Of a stretch of 64,000 nt of DNA, positions 39,339 to 52,496 are shown one piece after another (the stretch's first letter is position 1; the number at the start of each line of letters is the position of its first letter). The position numbers and the translations under genes were made by a program. Below the pieces are notes generated by a model that was given only the letters and a program-made list of their open reading frames with translations, made no database searches and was not told where the DNA came from. The stretch is from Scatophagus argus (taxonomy: Eukaryota; Chordata; Actinopteri; Scatophagidae), in the NCBI RefSeq assembly GCF_020382885.2, contig NC_058499.1, forward strand, positions 1,029,501-1,093,500. The letters run 5' to 3'.

Positions 39339-40070
39339 TCAGGAAATTGTTCTTCTCCTCTTCAGTCTTAAAAAAAGTGTTTGTTGGATGAACTGCAGCA
39401 TTACTGAGAGACATGCAGTGGATCGAGTTCATTCGGTCTCAGGTGTCCGTTCAGTCATCGACGAATGGTTTTCCTCGTGGTGGGACTCAGTAACATCCTC
39501 CAGTAACCGCACAGTCCAGCCTCCGTTTCTTCTTTTCAAACATCATAATTACACACAGTACAAAACCAGGCTTCAAAATAAAGTAGTGCTGAATTCACTT
39601 TGAAACACTTCAATCACACACGATTTCACGTCAAATGTCAACATCACATGGCACCGAATGCAGCACGTTGGAGTAAAAGTGTGTGAGACCCCCCTCGGCC
39701 GTGGCACTTTGATAAACGGGAACCCTGTCGTCCATCGCGCTGATACTGACAGTACTGACAGTAGAGAAACGGGCGGCGAGGAGCTCAGCGTTAAGCGGCC
39801 CCTGTTCAAGTACAAGCCCTTTCTGACGAGGAATGGTCGCGGTTCGGCTTCAGTCCATTTTGTGTAAGCGCAGAGGAAGTGCACACTGATGCCACTGATG
39901 GTTCAAGGGGGAGGAGGGGTGAGGTGGGGTTCTTGTGTCCCTTCTTTTCCAGGCAGGAGACCCCATGTGGAGTCAAAGCAGCACCCATTTCTTTGTGAGA
40001 TAAGGCTTTGAGGAACGCCCTCTGCTAAACCCACTGGCCGACGCTCCGCTTCTCTTGGCCAACGGGGGGA

Positions 40071-42529
40071 CTACCTGCTGTACGGGTCGCCGGGGTAACT
40101 GTTGAGAGGGCCGACCCCACCGGTGGGAAGGGGGCTGTGAGCAGAGGAGGAGGAGGAGGAGGAAGAGGGGGAAGACAACAGCAGGGCGGAAGAAGAGGGA
40201 CCCGGCAGGGAGTCGTCGTCCGTTCGCACCTCGTCGAGCAACTCGTCCATGTCCACCAAAGAGATGCCGGCGGGCGGGGGGCTCGGCATGGCCTGGGGGC
40301 CCCACATGGGAGCGAGCCGTTCAGACAGGTTGGAAGCCTGGCGAGGAGCGTAGGTTTGGGTGTGGGTGACGAGGAGAGGACCTGAGGTGGAGGGGGCCGT
40401 CACGGTGGGGTCAGCTGCCGGTCTGGAGGCCCCCGTGCCCGTTTGGGAGCCGCGGTGGATGCGATGGCTGACGATGATGTTGTTTCCGAAGCCGCCCATG
40501 GAGGCCATGGTGGTGCTCTGCTCCCGCTGAACCACCGCCGTCATGCCGCCTTCAGCGATCAGCCAGCGGATTCGTGCCAGAGCGTCTTCACCCGAGCCAA
40601 AGTCTGGAGACTCCCCTGGACCGGGGAGAGAAAAGACAAACGTTCACGTCAGGATCCACCACCCCAAACAACTACAGTTCCCACAATGCTTTGAAGGATG
40701 TAAACAGGAAGTATAATGTTGCCGTGCAGTCAGCCTCTTAGCTGCATGCTTATGGAGGTAGAAAAGCCACAGGAAATTCTGGCACTAAAAAAAAAATTAA
40801 ATTTGGCCTGAACTGACAAAAGAAAACCTCAGCACTGACACCTCAGCTCCAAGACTCCAAGATTAAAATAAATTCATTTCATTTTTATTTTTAGTATTTT
40901 AATGTTTTTCATTGAAAATCTTCAAATTTTTCCTTCTCATCTGTCTTTTTCAATGACAACTTTTTTTGTCTGCTGACTACAGTAAGAACAACCCGACGTG
41001 TCCGTCCCGACACCACCGACAGCCTCGCTGTGGCGGTGTAGCAGGCGGTGTAGCAGGCGGTGTAGCAGTACCAGTACTCGCTGTGGATGTGTTGGCCTCG
41101 GCTGACGCTTCGCCCTGGCTGCTGTTCTGCGCTCTGCCGGTCTGAGACGCCTCCGACTGTCCCGGAGCCGCTCGACTCGTGGACGGAGTCTCAGCAGGAA
41201 CATCTGAGAGGAAAAGCAAAATGTCACAGTCAAAGCGTGTGCTTCATCTTACCAGCCTGTACAACACAGAACAATAGACAAGCAAGCGTCTCATCTGACT
41301 TCGTAACAACAGACAGACGTAAGGCTGTAGAGCTGCAATTCATCTTTGGACTCGTTCTGAATTCACGGTTGTTCATCTTTTCTTTGTTTGTTTTCATTGT
41401 AAAATAATCAGAAGCTGACAAATACAAACTGCTTTTGTTGTCCACAACCCAAATATTTTTGGTTAACCATCAAAGAAAACAAAAAAAGGTGCAAATATTT
41501 TAAATTGTCAAGCTGGAAGCACAAAATTGTTTCTGATTTTATTTGCCTTAAATCACTCGACAGACGACAAACTAACGATGCCAAATGTTTCATCCTCAGC
41601 GTTGTGGCAACGATTGGGCTTAAACTCAAACAGAAATTGTTGTTTCTTGTTAGCAGGTTAAGTCACTTATGGGCCCGTCATGAAAACTGTAATGCGGCAA
41701 ACAATGAACAGAAATCAGGATAAATTACGCAATTCAGGATCTTAATGACGCAGGATCGCACCAGTTAATGAGCCACATCGTGACGGCAGCAGTTCGCGTC
41801 AGTGAGTTCGCGTTTTCAGTGAACCTCCAGCCAACATAAAGTCACTAAATCAAAGCGATATGTGATGGAATATGAACGTTTCAGTACTGAGTGCTGGCTG
41901 GGAGACGCCGGGCTCTGATAGGTCCCTCTCTGTTTGCGTCTCGGCGTTCTGCAGCTGCACGATTGGTGTCTGGGTTCCCTGTGATGTCACTGAGGGGGCG
42001 GGGTGTCGCGGCTGAAGACCAATGGCATTCATCAGACCCATGTCTCTGTCCAGTCTCCACCCAGAGCGATTTGGCCTAAAAAATTAAAGTAACAACAGTA
42101 AGATTAAAGTTTCTGAACATCACGTTCTGGAAATGAGGCTCAGAGAATCGACGCTAACATGCTGCGATCAGGTGAAACAAACCTGCTGATTCATGTTTAT
42201 TTTGCATTTCATCAACCTTTATGTTCTCATCCAACAAACATCTGAAATGAGTGCATATAAGACCCTAACAACTGCAGGGTCAGGCAGGAGGACCTGTTGC
42301 TATGACAACAGGAGAAACAGAAGAACAAGAAACAAGGAGCCTAAACATCTCACAATGAGATGACTGATGTGGAGGAAGGACGGAGTGTAAAGGAGCAGAA
42401 GAAGAAGAGGAGGAAGGTTCTCACCCTGCTCTGTCAGAACCTCGAGTCCGGCTGGTTCCACTGTTGTTGACGGAGAATAAAGGTTCACTGCTTGACTCTG
42501 CAGGGCTCTCACCATCGCTTCGATAAAAC
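40071..42529 (-). CDS. ambra1: ambra1 exons 16-19: variable exon, dynein motifs and C-terminus
   Basis: Exons are 42425-42529, 41888-42075, about 41078-41203 and 40071-40615. Exon 16 is diverged ([20 protein letters not shown]) where human has the LC3-interacting YYWDQL. Exon 17 holds [14 protein letters not shown] and two TQT-type dynein light-chain sites. Exon 18 is low-complexity; two in-phase donors (low ends 41072 or 41078) cannot be told apart, a two-residue difference. Exon 19 holds [40 protein letters not shown], then a Ser/Pro tail ending SYPGDPYSR before the stop at 40071-40073. Confidence 0.88.
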
Positions 42530-45500
42530 CTGCGCGCACACACACACTCACACGTTAATTCACTTCCATTCAGGAAGTCTTAAAAGCAGAGGAGTTGTTT
42601 CTTCGTGGAATCACACAGACCACAACCTCATTAAAAGCTCTAATTGACCTCCTCCAATTTATGGTCTTCCTGTTCAGATTGACCATTAGGATAATCACAT
42701 CAGTCCACTTGTCAGTGTGGAGGGGGCGGAGTGGGCAGAGGGGTCTGCAGAAAACCCAACAAACCACAAGGATCGAGCTAACATCTGTCTTCATTCCACT
42801 TCTGTTCTTTGAGCGAGTGTGGAAGCAGATTCAGGGAAGAATGATCCAAGTGATTAAATCAGATCAGGCGGCTGATAACTCGGCTGGATGGAGAAAAGAG
42901 AAAAGCAGCGCCCGAATTTACTGAGCAGCTCAAAGGAGAAAATCACTCCGAACGTCACAAAAATTCTCTAAAGCTTTCGATCGACTGGTGAGGAGGAGTT
43001 CGAGGAGCTGCAGAAGAAGAATTAATCAATGCTGCCGTTAATGCTGCGAGCAACACTGAGGGACATCACAGAAATAAACTCTACCGCCCAAATGCAAAGC
43101 CTGCATTCAAATCTACCACCAGCGTGATGGCTACTCGCTGAAACAAGATCGTGTCTGTGAGAAGAAAAACACGGTGTGCAATGGGACCAATTAATGAGTC
43201 CTGCTTTCCACTGCGACTCAGTTAGGAGACTCACACAGGCCGGCAGATGACCAGGTCTCCTTTGTTGGTTCCATAAGCCAGACCCATCCCAGGATCCGGC
43301 AGCCAGCGGGCAGAGTTGATGCTGACGTGGCGCCTCTGGTCTGGAGCCATGGGGTAAACCACGTTGAACACCATCTGAAACGCAGCGCAGTCGTATTCAC
43401 ACGCTCACACTCGGATCTGTTCATACTCCCTGAGCAGGAACACTGAAATCTGATCACTTCACTGTGTCATCAATGAAACAAAATTCTGAATTTTTTTTGG
43501 AAATTTTGAAAGAAGCAGACAAGACGATGAGAGCAACAAACAAAAAACGGAAGACATTGACTTTGCTGTCACATAAACGTGAGAAAAACAGTCAAACACA
43601 TTTTGTTATGGATTATTAAACAGCTCTCAAATAACTTCTCTGAAAGTTTTAACCTTTTCTTTGTTGTATTGATATGATGCATTCGAGTGGGTTTTTTTAA
43701 TTCTGAGTTTCTGCTTTCGCTGCTCACTTGCAGTGGAATCGGTAGTTGACGCTGCTGGTGGTCCTGACTCACCCTGATTGAGGTCTCCCCTCCGTGAGGC
43801 TGCTGCAGGCGGAAGACTTGTGCCACCATGTGGTCGGTGGTAGGATGCAGCAGGATCCTGCGAGAGGCCAGGCCGACCATCACATAGCAGCCCATCGGGG
43901 ACAAGCTGACAGAGATGGCATTCGGACCTGAAGAGGGGAAATAAAGCTCGTCATCACGATCTGACTGGGAGCTTCTTCGGGGTTTTTGAAGATAAGATAA
44001 TCCAAGCTGGAATGGACTGAATCTTCCTGCATAATAAAGCTCATAAAACTGCAAAACCCAGACTGCCAATGACAAACACATTGTAAGTGGACTTTTAATT
44101 CAGGATCAGTCCAGTGGAAGACAAACATCCAGCAGCCATCATGTGAAGCATTTACAGCCGACTGTACCGAATCTCTTGGTGTAGAGCATCTCTCCCAGGT
44201 TGTGGGGAGCCAGAGAGTAGATGGCCAGGATGCCCTCGTCAGGGAAACCCCGCTGGCTGCTGGGGATGAAGACCGCCAGCAGCTGACCGTCTGCAGAGAT
44301 GTCGCAACTCGCATCGTTGTAGATCTTACAGTTTGGCACCAGGACATTGACTGAGGCTGGACAGGAGACAAATACACACACAACATTATCATCATCTGTG
44401 TAAAGATGTTTTTGCCGTGTTATGTCCAGATGGGACTTATTTTCACCGGACATTATGACCACAGAGTTTTACTGTCTGTGTTGAAATTCAGCAGATTTTT
44501 CCAGTTAAAAAAAAAAATCTTTCTTTAAAATGCACAAAAAGTCTAAAAAAAAGTTGTCTAAACCAGTGGAGATCAGTTACTGGTCCTGGTCTAGAAGTGA
44601 TCCTGCACATGTCCGCCATAAAACTGATTTTTCTTGTTTTTAGACTTTGGTTTTGTACAGATTAAATAAATGAGAGTGAAAATGTAAATCAGTGATATTA
44701 GTCTGAACGTCAAACTCTTATCCATGAAGGAGAACATGCACATTTCCTAGTGTGTGTTTTCCTTTAATGATTAGCAGCCACGGAGCACAACATTACCTGA
44801 ACATGAAAAACAAATGAACTGGAAACTGCATTATTTTAAAAACATCTCAAGAAACCTGTTAGCCCCAAATGCTAAGTCATGTGAACAGTGAAGAGTGCAG
44901 GTAAGGAGTTTCTGTACCGTTGCTGATCTCAGGCAGGTCAAATTTGGTGAAGTCCCACCACTGCAGACGGTAGGTGGTGTTGGCGATGTTGCTGGCGACG
45001 GCAGACTGACCGTCCCCGATTGATGCACCTGAGAAGATCAACACCATCAATGCTGAGAAGAAAAAAAAAAACTACTACTGGGGCTGCTGGTGGTTTCCAA
45101 ACCAAAAAGTGTGTGTGTTTACCGGCGAGTACTCGGTTGACAGAGGAGTGTGTGGCCAGGCCAGGTTGCCCTCTTTCATGGAAGATCCCAGCATAGGGCA
45201 GGTACTCAGGGAGGAGGAAACGTCTGGAGAAGAGAACACGACACAAGACGAGATCAAAAACCAAAAAAAACCAAAGAATCGATTCCGCAAAACTCAGAAC
45301 GAAAACTGAAACCATGTAAATGTAAAACTTTATCATCCACGGCTGTGCAGTACACGTCCAGACGTTCTTCAGTCTTCTCAACTCCCACAGCCATTGCTGA
45401 TAGTGTTTAAAGTAACAGCAGACTGTTCTGCACAGACAAAGCACAGGAGGTACGATCTCAGAGCTGACTCACCGCGGGACAAAGCGACCCAGAGAGGGTG

Positions 45501-48500
45501 CAGACATCCGGGCGTTACGAGGTGTCCTGTGCCTCGCTCTGTCTCCACTGTCACTGCAAAATAATATTAAAAAAATATGAAGTCATCCATCTTTGTTCAC
45601 TACATCTTAGCCTTTCTTAACCTCCGGTGTTCAGGTGCGCATAAACTTCAGGTAATGAACTTTGGGATTCAGTCCTAACCCTGACGGGCAGTGAAGCACC
45701 AGGGCAGCAGGCGGCTCAGAACAGAATGATGATCTTGGTTATTAAAGCAGACACGAGCAGTGAAGACAGAAATCAGTTCTTACGCCTGAGGCCGAGTTTA
45801 GTGTCTGCTAAAATAAAAACGACTGAAATCACATTCTGTCTCAGTTTTTCTTTCTCCCGCTGCCTCAGACTCGTCCACATTCAGAGAAACAAAATGAAAC
45901 TTACTCCAGCTCCTCAAAATCCACATCGCTGTTGTCCATGGAGCTGGACGGGTTGCTGGTAGGGCTGTCGGAGGAGGACGACATGGCCCGCAGGCGGTTC
46001 TGCTGGTAGCGAAGCGAACGCTGGCGAATGCTGTCCCGCCGTGACAGATACTGGATCATTCTCTGGGCGTAGTAAGCAGCTGGGGAAAGCCTGGACAGCA
46101 CAGAGAACAAGTTCAGGTTCAGGCCTTTGAACTACTAACCTGAACAGTAGCAATAAAATATGTGACTGCTGTAGTAAAACTTCAGCCAGCACCACATCTT
46201 AACTTATCAGAACTGTTTCCAAACTTGATTTTTTGTGTCCAATCTCAGAACCAGTGAAGGTTTCAGAGAGAAAAAAAGTCATGAGTCTACAAGTCTAACT
46301 TTCCACTCTGGCACAGGAAGTCCTTCTTTTATCCACTTTAATGAGCAGTGTGTTACAGAGCCTATGCAGTGGGAACTGATTTCATGCAGGCATTTGGCTG
46401 AAAAGTGAAGTCAGAGAGAGAAAGTCAAAGAGAAGTCCTACAGCTGAGGCTAAAGGAGAAGGAGCTCGATGCAGGAGGGGCAGCCCTTCAAACTGCTGAC
46501 CACACTGTTTATTAAACGAGAAGGCACAAACCTTCATCACCACAATGAATTCAGTCCCTCCAGAAAAAGCAATCACAAAGACAACTTCTACTTCAACAAA
46601 TCCCTGCAACATCTTAAATAGCGTTGGAAAGACACGGTCTGGAACTCGTTTCTGAAAGCGCTTGTGTTGGTGTACCTGGCAGGATCGGGGTAAATGGGAT
46701 GGTCTCTTGATCCGGACATGTCATAGCGAGACAATGATAACAGAGACGATTCCAACAGTCGCCTGTGTGAAAGACAAGACGGATGTTACGGCTGGAGATA
46801 ATTATGGAGTAAATTTATTTGAATAAATTGCTAATATTGTAACTTTTATTTTTAACTAACCTGCGGCACCAAAACTAAGATCAACTCAAAGTCAGATAAA
46901 AACTTTCACACAATGTGGTGCTCGCCGTCAGTGACTATCATGACATGTATTCAGGTACAGCAGTGGAGGTGATGACACAAAGAGATCGTACCTCCTGAGG
47001 GAGTCCTCGTCTGGGGGGTCAACGGGCATTTCTTGGCTTAAGGCCTCCGGTGGCTCTGCCGATCTGCCAGCAGCAGCAGCGGCCTGCCGGTACACCCTCT
47101 CCCACTGTGCTGTGTCCTGGTTGTACACCAGACCCACTGTCTGCTCTCCAGGCTGGCTGGGGGTTGGGGCTATCGGGAAGGCCACTGTTGCTGCTGCTGC
47201 TCCTCCTCCACCCCCAGGAGGGGGTGGCTGCTCGCTGGGGTCTGGAGGACCCCTCCTCTCTTGGGGTTGAGCTTCTAGTGTCCTCCTGCCCTCATCAGGC
47301 TGCCATGGAGAAGAAGAAGAAGGGAAGGAGGCAGAAGAGGCGGAGGGCTCCAGAGGGGAGGCGGAGGTTGACGAGGCCTGGTTGGTACGTTCCCAGCGCT
47401 GAGAGTCATGGTTGAAGGTCAGCAGGTTGTGGCAGGCCCGGCAGCGGTTCAGGTGTCCCCGGGAGGCCACGGGAGGAACGTTGTTGTCCAGGCTGTGGGA
47501 GGCAGGAGGAGGAGGGAGTGGAGGCTGGTAGTGGATGATGGTAGGGGAGGAGGTGGTGTTAGCTGAAGGCCCAGGTCTTTCTGGGTCCATGTTATTATTC
47601 AGCAACTCTTGGCTCTGTTCCTGACTTCCATCAGTCATGCTGCCCCCTAATGGTGGCTCCAGGTCCTGCATGCGATCAAACTCCATGAAGTAACGGCTCA
47701 GGTTGCACTGCAGAACATTGCGGAAGGATGCCGTGTTGCTGCGGGAGCCATCCCAGAAAGGATGATGGCCGCTGCTTGTACCAGCACCATCTCGGGCCCC
47801 CGCCTCCCCTTGGTGGGGGAAACCTCGTCCTTCAGAGGCAGAGGTGTAGACAGGGGACTGAGAGGAGCCGTCCTGCTGACGGAGCACTGAAAGCAGGCTG
47901 ATGGAGGAAGAGGAGGTTCGGGGAGGGAGCATAACTGGACCGACACCACCCTCCCTCATACTTAGCAAGTTGCGAGTCCAGTCCGGTCCTGGCCTGGAGG
48001 CGGAGTGCGGCTCGACGCTGCTTGGTGCAGAAGGATTAATTGAAGTGCCGGCGCTGTAGTAGACTGAGGTAAAGGCAGAGGGTCGTTCTGAGGGCTGTCT
48101 GGGCTCCGTACGGGCTGAGGAGAAAGTGGAAGCTGGGGGAGGCTGGGGAGCGTCTGATGACACCCTGGGATCAGACGGGGTCGCACTGGCCGCCAGCGAT
48201 GGGTTTCGATTGATAGAGCAACGACTACACAGACAAACCATGCCCAGGTGCTGGGTGCAGCCCGGGAAAGGAGGGCCACGTTCAGAACTGGGGTACTGTG
48301 CCAGAGGCATGCTGGGAGGTTCTCCGACATTGCTTCCATTTTCACTGAGGGGGCGCGGCTGCTCGCCTCCCGCCTGAGCCCCCGGAGAGCGAGACGACAA
48401 GATGTGGAGGAAGTTGTGGAGGATGGGCGTGCGGCGAACCGGCTGGGAAGGCAGGAAGGAGCGCTGGCGGAAGTGAGGCATCTCAACGCTGTCCATCGGA

Positions 48501-51500
48501 ACCTCAGAGTCCTCCTCATTCTGAAAGGTCAAAACGTCTGAGAACTGCACTCAGCCAGTATTTACAACAGGAAACACAGTGAACAGATCTAACCTGCTGA
48601 TTGGATGGATTCACTATCGCCGTCAGAAGGTTGTGGCCAAGAGGGTCAAACCTCACCAACCTGAAAGGGGGGCATGAACAAATAAATGACAGAGAAGAAC
48701 AAGCTTGTGTTGATGTGTTCACACTTCAACGTGACCAGCACGGACAAATGAAGACCAGGACCTGGACAAAAAAAAACCACACTGAGTGGCTCGGAATCAT
48801 CTGGAGCAAACAAGTGAGCTCGAGGATAAATTCAAAGAAATAAACACAGAGCACTTCATAGCTTCTACTGTTCTGTTTTGGAACATTAAGTGTCATTCAC
48901 GGTACTGACACCATTTGAGGATGAAACCAAAGTGAACACCTGACTTGGGTCTGCTGTTACACTGACTGTACTGAATTCAGAAGCTAAAAATGCACAATGT
49001 GTTGAGATTCTGTCAACAGGTGAAAGATATGGTTATAACAGGTGTATTACATGATTTGTGATTAAACTTACTTAAAAATGAGGGAATTAAATCAGATACT
49101 CGATTATGAGCCACAGAAATGTGTTTTGGGATTTTTCAGTCTGTTTGTTCTTCTATCTTGCCTTTTGGCCTATTGGTATGGCATTGTCAACTTTTATTCT
49201 CTAAACCTCACTAGAACCCACCGGACTCTCTCCGTGTCACTGCCCGTCTTGACCACGGCGAAGGGCTCCGGGCGGCTCCAGTCCCAGAAGTGGAGCTCGT
49301 TGTTGGTGGCGATCAGGAGGAGCTGAGCAGTCGGGTGGAAGGCCAGCGATGCAATGGCAACGTTGCTCTCTGTAAACCAACTCTCACTGCCGCCCTGCAG
49401 GAACAACACGTCGTTACCGCGGCACATGAACAAACATGTCTGCATTTAACACCTTTGACATGGAGCTTTTCACCACTTTGTTCTAAGGTAACAAAAGCAG
49501 TTTTATGTTTCGGTCTTAGGAGGTCCTGTCACCACAGTGTAGGACTGGAATAACTGACATATTAGACTAGCTGCAGCAAACATGTGCGATGAACAATTCT
49601 GTCATTATTAATTAATTTCTCAATTAATCACGTGGTCACAACTGCAGTGATGCCATCTTATTTCTTGATTTTGTGTGACTGACAGTCCAAACCTCAAATT
49701 TTACTGGCCAAGAAAAAAAGCAAGCTGTCTCACGTACTGAATATCAGAATACTTGCTGATCGACTGACTAACTGATTAATCAACTTTTCATTGTAGTTCT
49801 ACAAATCTCCAGTGAGGAAGTTAGGAAAACTTCAAACTAAAGTTAAGTAACACTGAGGTTGTCCAGTGAGATGAGCACCAAACAGGTGGAGGTAAAGGAT
49901 GATACTACATCACGCTGAAGTTAATACTCTGTGTACCACATCAGGGGAAGGTTCTACATGTTGCACTACTTCAGAGAATCACACTCACATGCAGGTCCCA
50001 GATGCGGACTTCGCCATCAAGGCACCCGGAGGCCACCAGGCCGGGGATTGTGGGGTGAAAGGTCACACACCAGGGGGTTCTACGGTGGCCCACTAAGGAA
50101 TGTAGGCACTTTCCAGTCTTCACCTCCGTTATGTAAATGTTGTGGTTGACGTGTGTAGAAGCCATGAGGGTCCTAAGAGAAGCAAAAACAGAACAGTCAC
50201 AGAGAAATCTTCACTGCCAACGATGGCCTCATCAACATAAGGTTGTCTGGCAGCTCAGGCAGCATACAAATATGAGAGGAAACAAACTCACACGCACAGC
50301 TGGAACAGCTGGAACAGAAATACTTACTGTTCTGTATTTACTACAGTTTCAAACAGACAGCCTTCAAGTTCCTATCAATACATTTCCACAGAGGTTTCTG
50401 AAATATTCTCAAGGTTTCAAAGTGTGGGTGGATGTTCTCACCTGTCGGGGCTGAAAGCCAGCAGGAAGGTGGACCGAGGGCTGTCCGGCAGCTCCACTTT
50501 CTGTCGGGGACACAAACAAACCTTTTTACGCTCACTCAAAACTATCGAGGAGATCTAACAGCATTAAATCAATCCTATGTGAGCCACACATTCAATACCA
50601 CCTCAGAGCTGCATTCAAATGTGCACCACAACCCTAAAATTCTCCTGGAATCAACTGGGCTTTTCCCTGCTCCCTGGAAGGGTATGAAAAACTTGTTTTC
50701 CCACAAAATTTTGCTATCCGGACCAAAGAAAAACATTCTCACATGTTCACGTTACCCGCAAGAACAAGTGAAGGTCTGAACAACATTTTTAAATGTTCTA
50801 CTCCGAGACTTAAGCAAACCAGCACACATCATGCTGACACGGCTGTGGCACATGAAATGGTCTGTTGTTTTCTGCCTGGTATCAGTTTAGAAAAACATAA
50901 TTACCACTCAGATCAGTCTGCCACACATCATCAGCAACATGGCTCAGTCCTAAAAGGGACAGGATGGTTTTTTCCATCACAAAATTAAGTGAAAATGTTT
51001 CTGGGTTACTTGTGATCCCTGGACTCCACAAAGAGCAAACTTTTATTGTGAACGGGTCTCGCTGGGCAACATTTGAATACTTTTGTGGTGTGACCCGAGC
51101 TTTGGAGGCAAATACACAATAAGACCAGTGTTGGTGCAGGGAGGACATACTCAAGGTGGTGGACTGACTGCTGGTGAGGAGTGATTTTGGGTTTCCTGTT
51201 TGGGTGCACAAACAGAGACGAAATGCGCTCGTGTGAGTGGCTACAGTCTGAACAACACTGACATCTTAACGAGATGACCCTGTCTGACTCCATACTGTCA
51301 CTGTGTCGAAGGCAGAAGTGGGCGATGCGGTCATAATCTCTGGATGTCATTTACATCAGTGATATAAAGAGAAATGGTTCAAAATACCCACAACAGATTA
51401 TTTTCTTTATTTATCTGGAGCTCCCAACCAAACCAAAACAGCTGCCTCACATCAGAGACTCAGAAACACAGAAGAGACACAGAAGCACTCTTTAAATGGA

Positions 51501-51725
51501 AGTTTCCCTGCTCTCTCCTCCGCCGTGATTTTTTTGTCACTCTTCTTCTGTGGTGGTTTTCAAGATTCCTGACTAATGTCATTGTCCACAGACCTGACTC
51601 TGCCACTTCATCCAGCGGACTTTCTCCTCCACCAGCAGCTGCAGGAGCCTCTGTGAGCCGAAGGTCTGGGAGCCTCGCTCCCGGCTCGACAGGATCCGCA
51701 CCGAGTTCCTCTGACGGGACGCCAT
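40071..51725 (-). CDS. ambra1: AMBRA1, WD40 autophagy regulator and CUL4 substrate receptor (18 coding exons)
   Basis: AMBRA1 is a largely disordered scaffold that binds DDB1-CUL4 through WD40 repeats, directs cyclin D turnover, and supports Beclin 1/ULK1 in autophagy and mitophagy. Eighteen coding exons join to about 4158 nt (1385 aa), all with consistent phase. The start [18 protein letters not shown] is the only ATG that keeps homology with human VRILWGRERG; upstream ATGs are short uORFs. N-terminal WD40 repeats occupy roughly residues 45-200, a long disordered region 205-715, further conserved blocks 715-1065 ([53 protein letters not shown]), and dynein light-chain TQT motifs (SQGTQTP and NAETQTE) lie near 1140. 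The protein ends YPGDPYSR. Teleosts have two copies; which this is cannot be told. Confidence 0.94.
43235..46762 (-). CDS. ambra1: ambra1 exons 8-15: conserved C-terminal half
   Basis: Exons are 46676-46762, 45905-46090, 45473-45553, 45123-45223, 44918-45028, 44168-44356, 43773-43927 and 43235-43374. They encode [121 protein letters not shown] and [20 protein letters not shown]. This part is expected to fold as additional beta-propeller blades that complete the WD40 domain formed with the N-terminus (established for human AMBRA1). Conservation to human is very high. Confidence 0.94.
46992..48520 (-). CDS. ambra1: ambra1 exon 7: large disordered central exon
   Basis: This 1529-bp exon encodes about 510 residues, mostly Ser/Pro-rich and low in order, with conserved islands: [65 protein letters not shown] and [16 protein letters not shown]. 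The CxxC pair in NRCRACHN plus the CLCSRC island may bind metal, but this is not established. It begins after a TTTCAG acceptor ([11 protein letters not shown]) and ends SLRR at a GTACGA donor. A Gly/Ala run and proline runs make the fish version longer than the human one. Confidence 0.94.
48594..51725 (-). CDS. ambra1: ambra1 exons 2-6: N-terminal WD40 region
   Basis: Exons (5' to 3' on the minus strand) are 51594-51725, 50442-50500, 49989-50172, 49222-49394 and 48594-48660. They encode [20 protein letters not shown], then [19 protein letters not shown], then [33 protein letters not shown] and [12 protein letters not shown], then [20 protein letters not shown] and ELHFWDWSR, then [19 protein letters not shown]. 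These are the WD40 blades that dock DDB1 in the mammalian protein and are nearly identical to human AMBRA1 as I remember it. Exon 2 also carries 74 bp of leader (51726-51799). Confidence 0.95.
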
Positions 51726-52436
51726 GTTGCTACCGGTGGCCTTGGCTGATTGGCTGCTCACTCCCACTGATGCCAGTCCGTCGCCATGCAGAGTCTAGGC
51801 TGAGAAAGAGCAGAGCACTGGTTCACAGAGATGCTGCTTCATAAACCCAACGCAAATGAAGGCATGAGTAACGTAAGTACAAGCACCTCAAAACTGGCCT
51901 TCAATACATGACAAACTGTACTTAGTTACACTCCATCTCTGGTTATTCTCAATTTAGACATTTATTTTTTAATTTTTATTGCAAATATTAATCAGTTACA
52001 AATACTGATTATCAGTCTTCTTGATTACTAATAATTTATGTCAGTATTGGACACGATAAAACTGCTAAATTACAGATGGCAGCTTCAGTGTAGACGGGGA
52101 GGAAAACCACAGCTTCTGAAACAACGCAAACCAACAGCAATCACACACATCGCAAGATTCTGTCTCCTTAGTGACAAAGATTTAAATCATTCAGAGGTGA
52201 AACCAAAGGTGAATGCAGGGCTACAACTAACTAACTCATTTACATTGTCAATTCAACAGACAAATATTTTTTTAGACTTGATTAGTTGTTCAGTAATTAG
52301 ATAATTGCACTGTGAGGCAGTCGGGCTGGTAATGTTGTAGAAACATGCAAATATATTTGCAATTAGAGCCACATTCGCAGAGACAACAGAAAAGGAGCTG
52401 TGGTATTCCCTTTTTCTTAAAAGGTAGAGAACTTAC

Positions 52437-52496
52437 ACCCAGAATGCATTGTGCTGCACCGGACCAAGAAGCTCCGGCCGGCTGGCGGGAGACGTA
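52437..52496 (-). other. ambra1: Possible alternative leader exon in ambra1 intron 1
   Basis: On the minus strand a 60-bp GC-rich block lies between an acceptor-like CCAACTTGCAG and a strong donor GGGT|GTAAGTTC. It carries one ATG (CACAATGCATTCTGG) whose frame would stop right after joining exon 2. No homology was recognised, and the acceptor is weak, so this could be chance. Confidence 0.25.
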
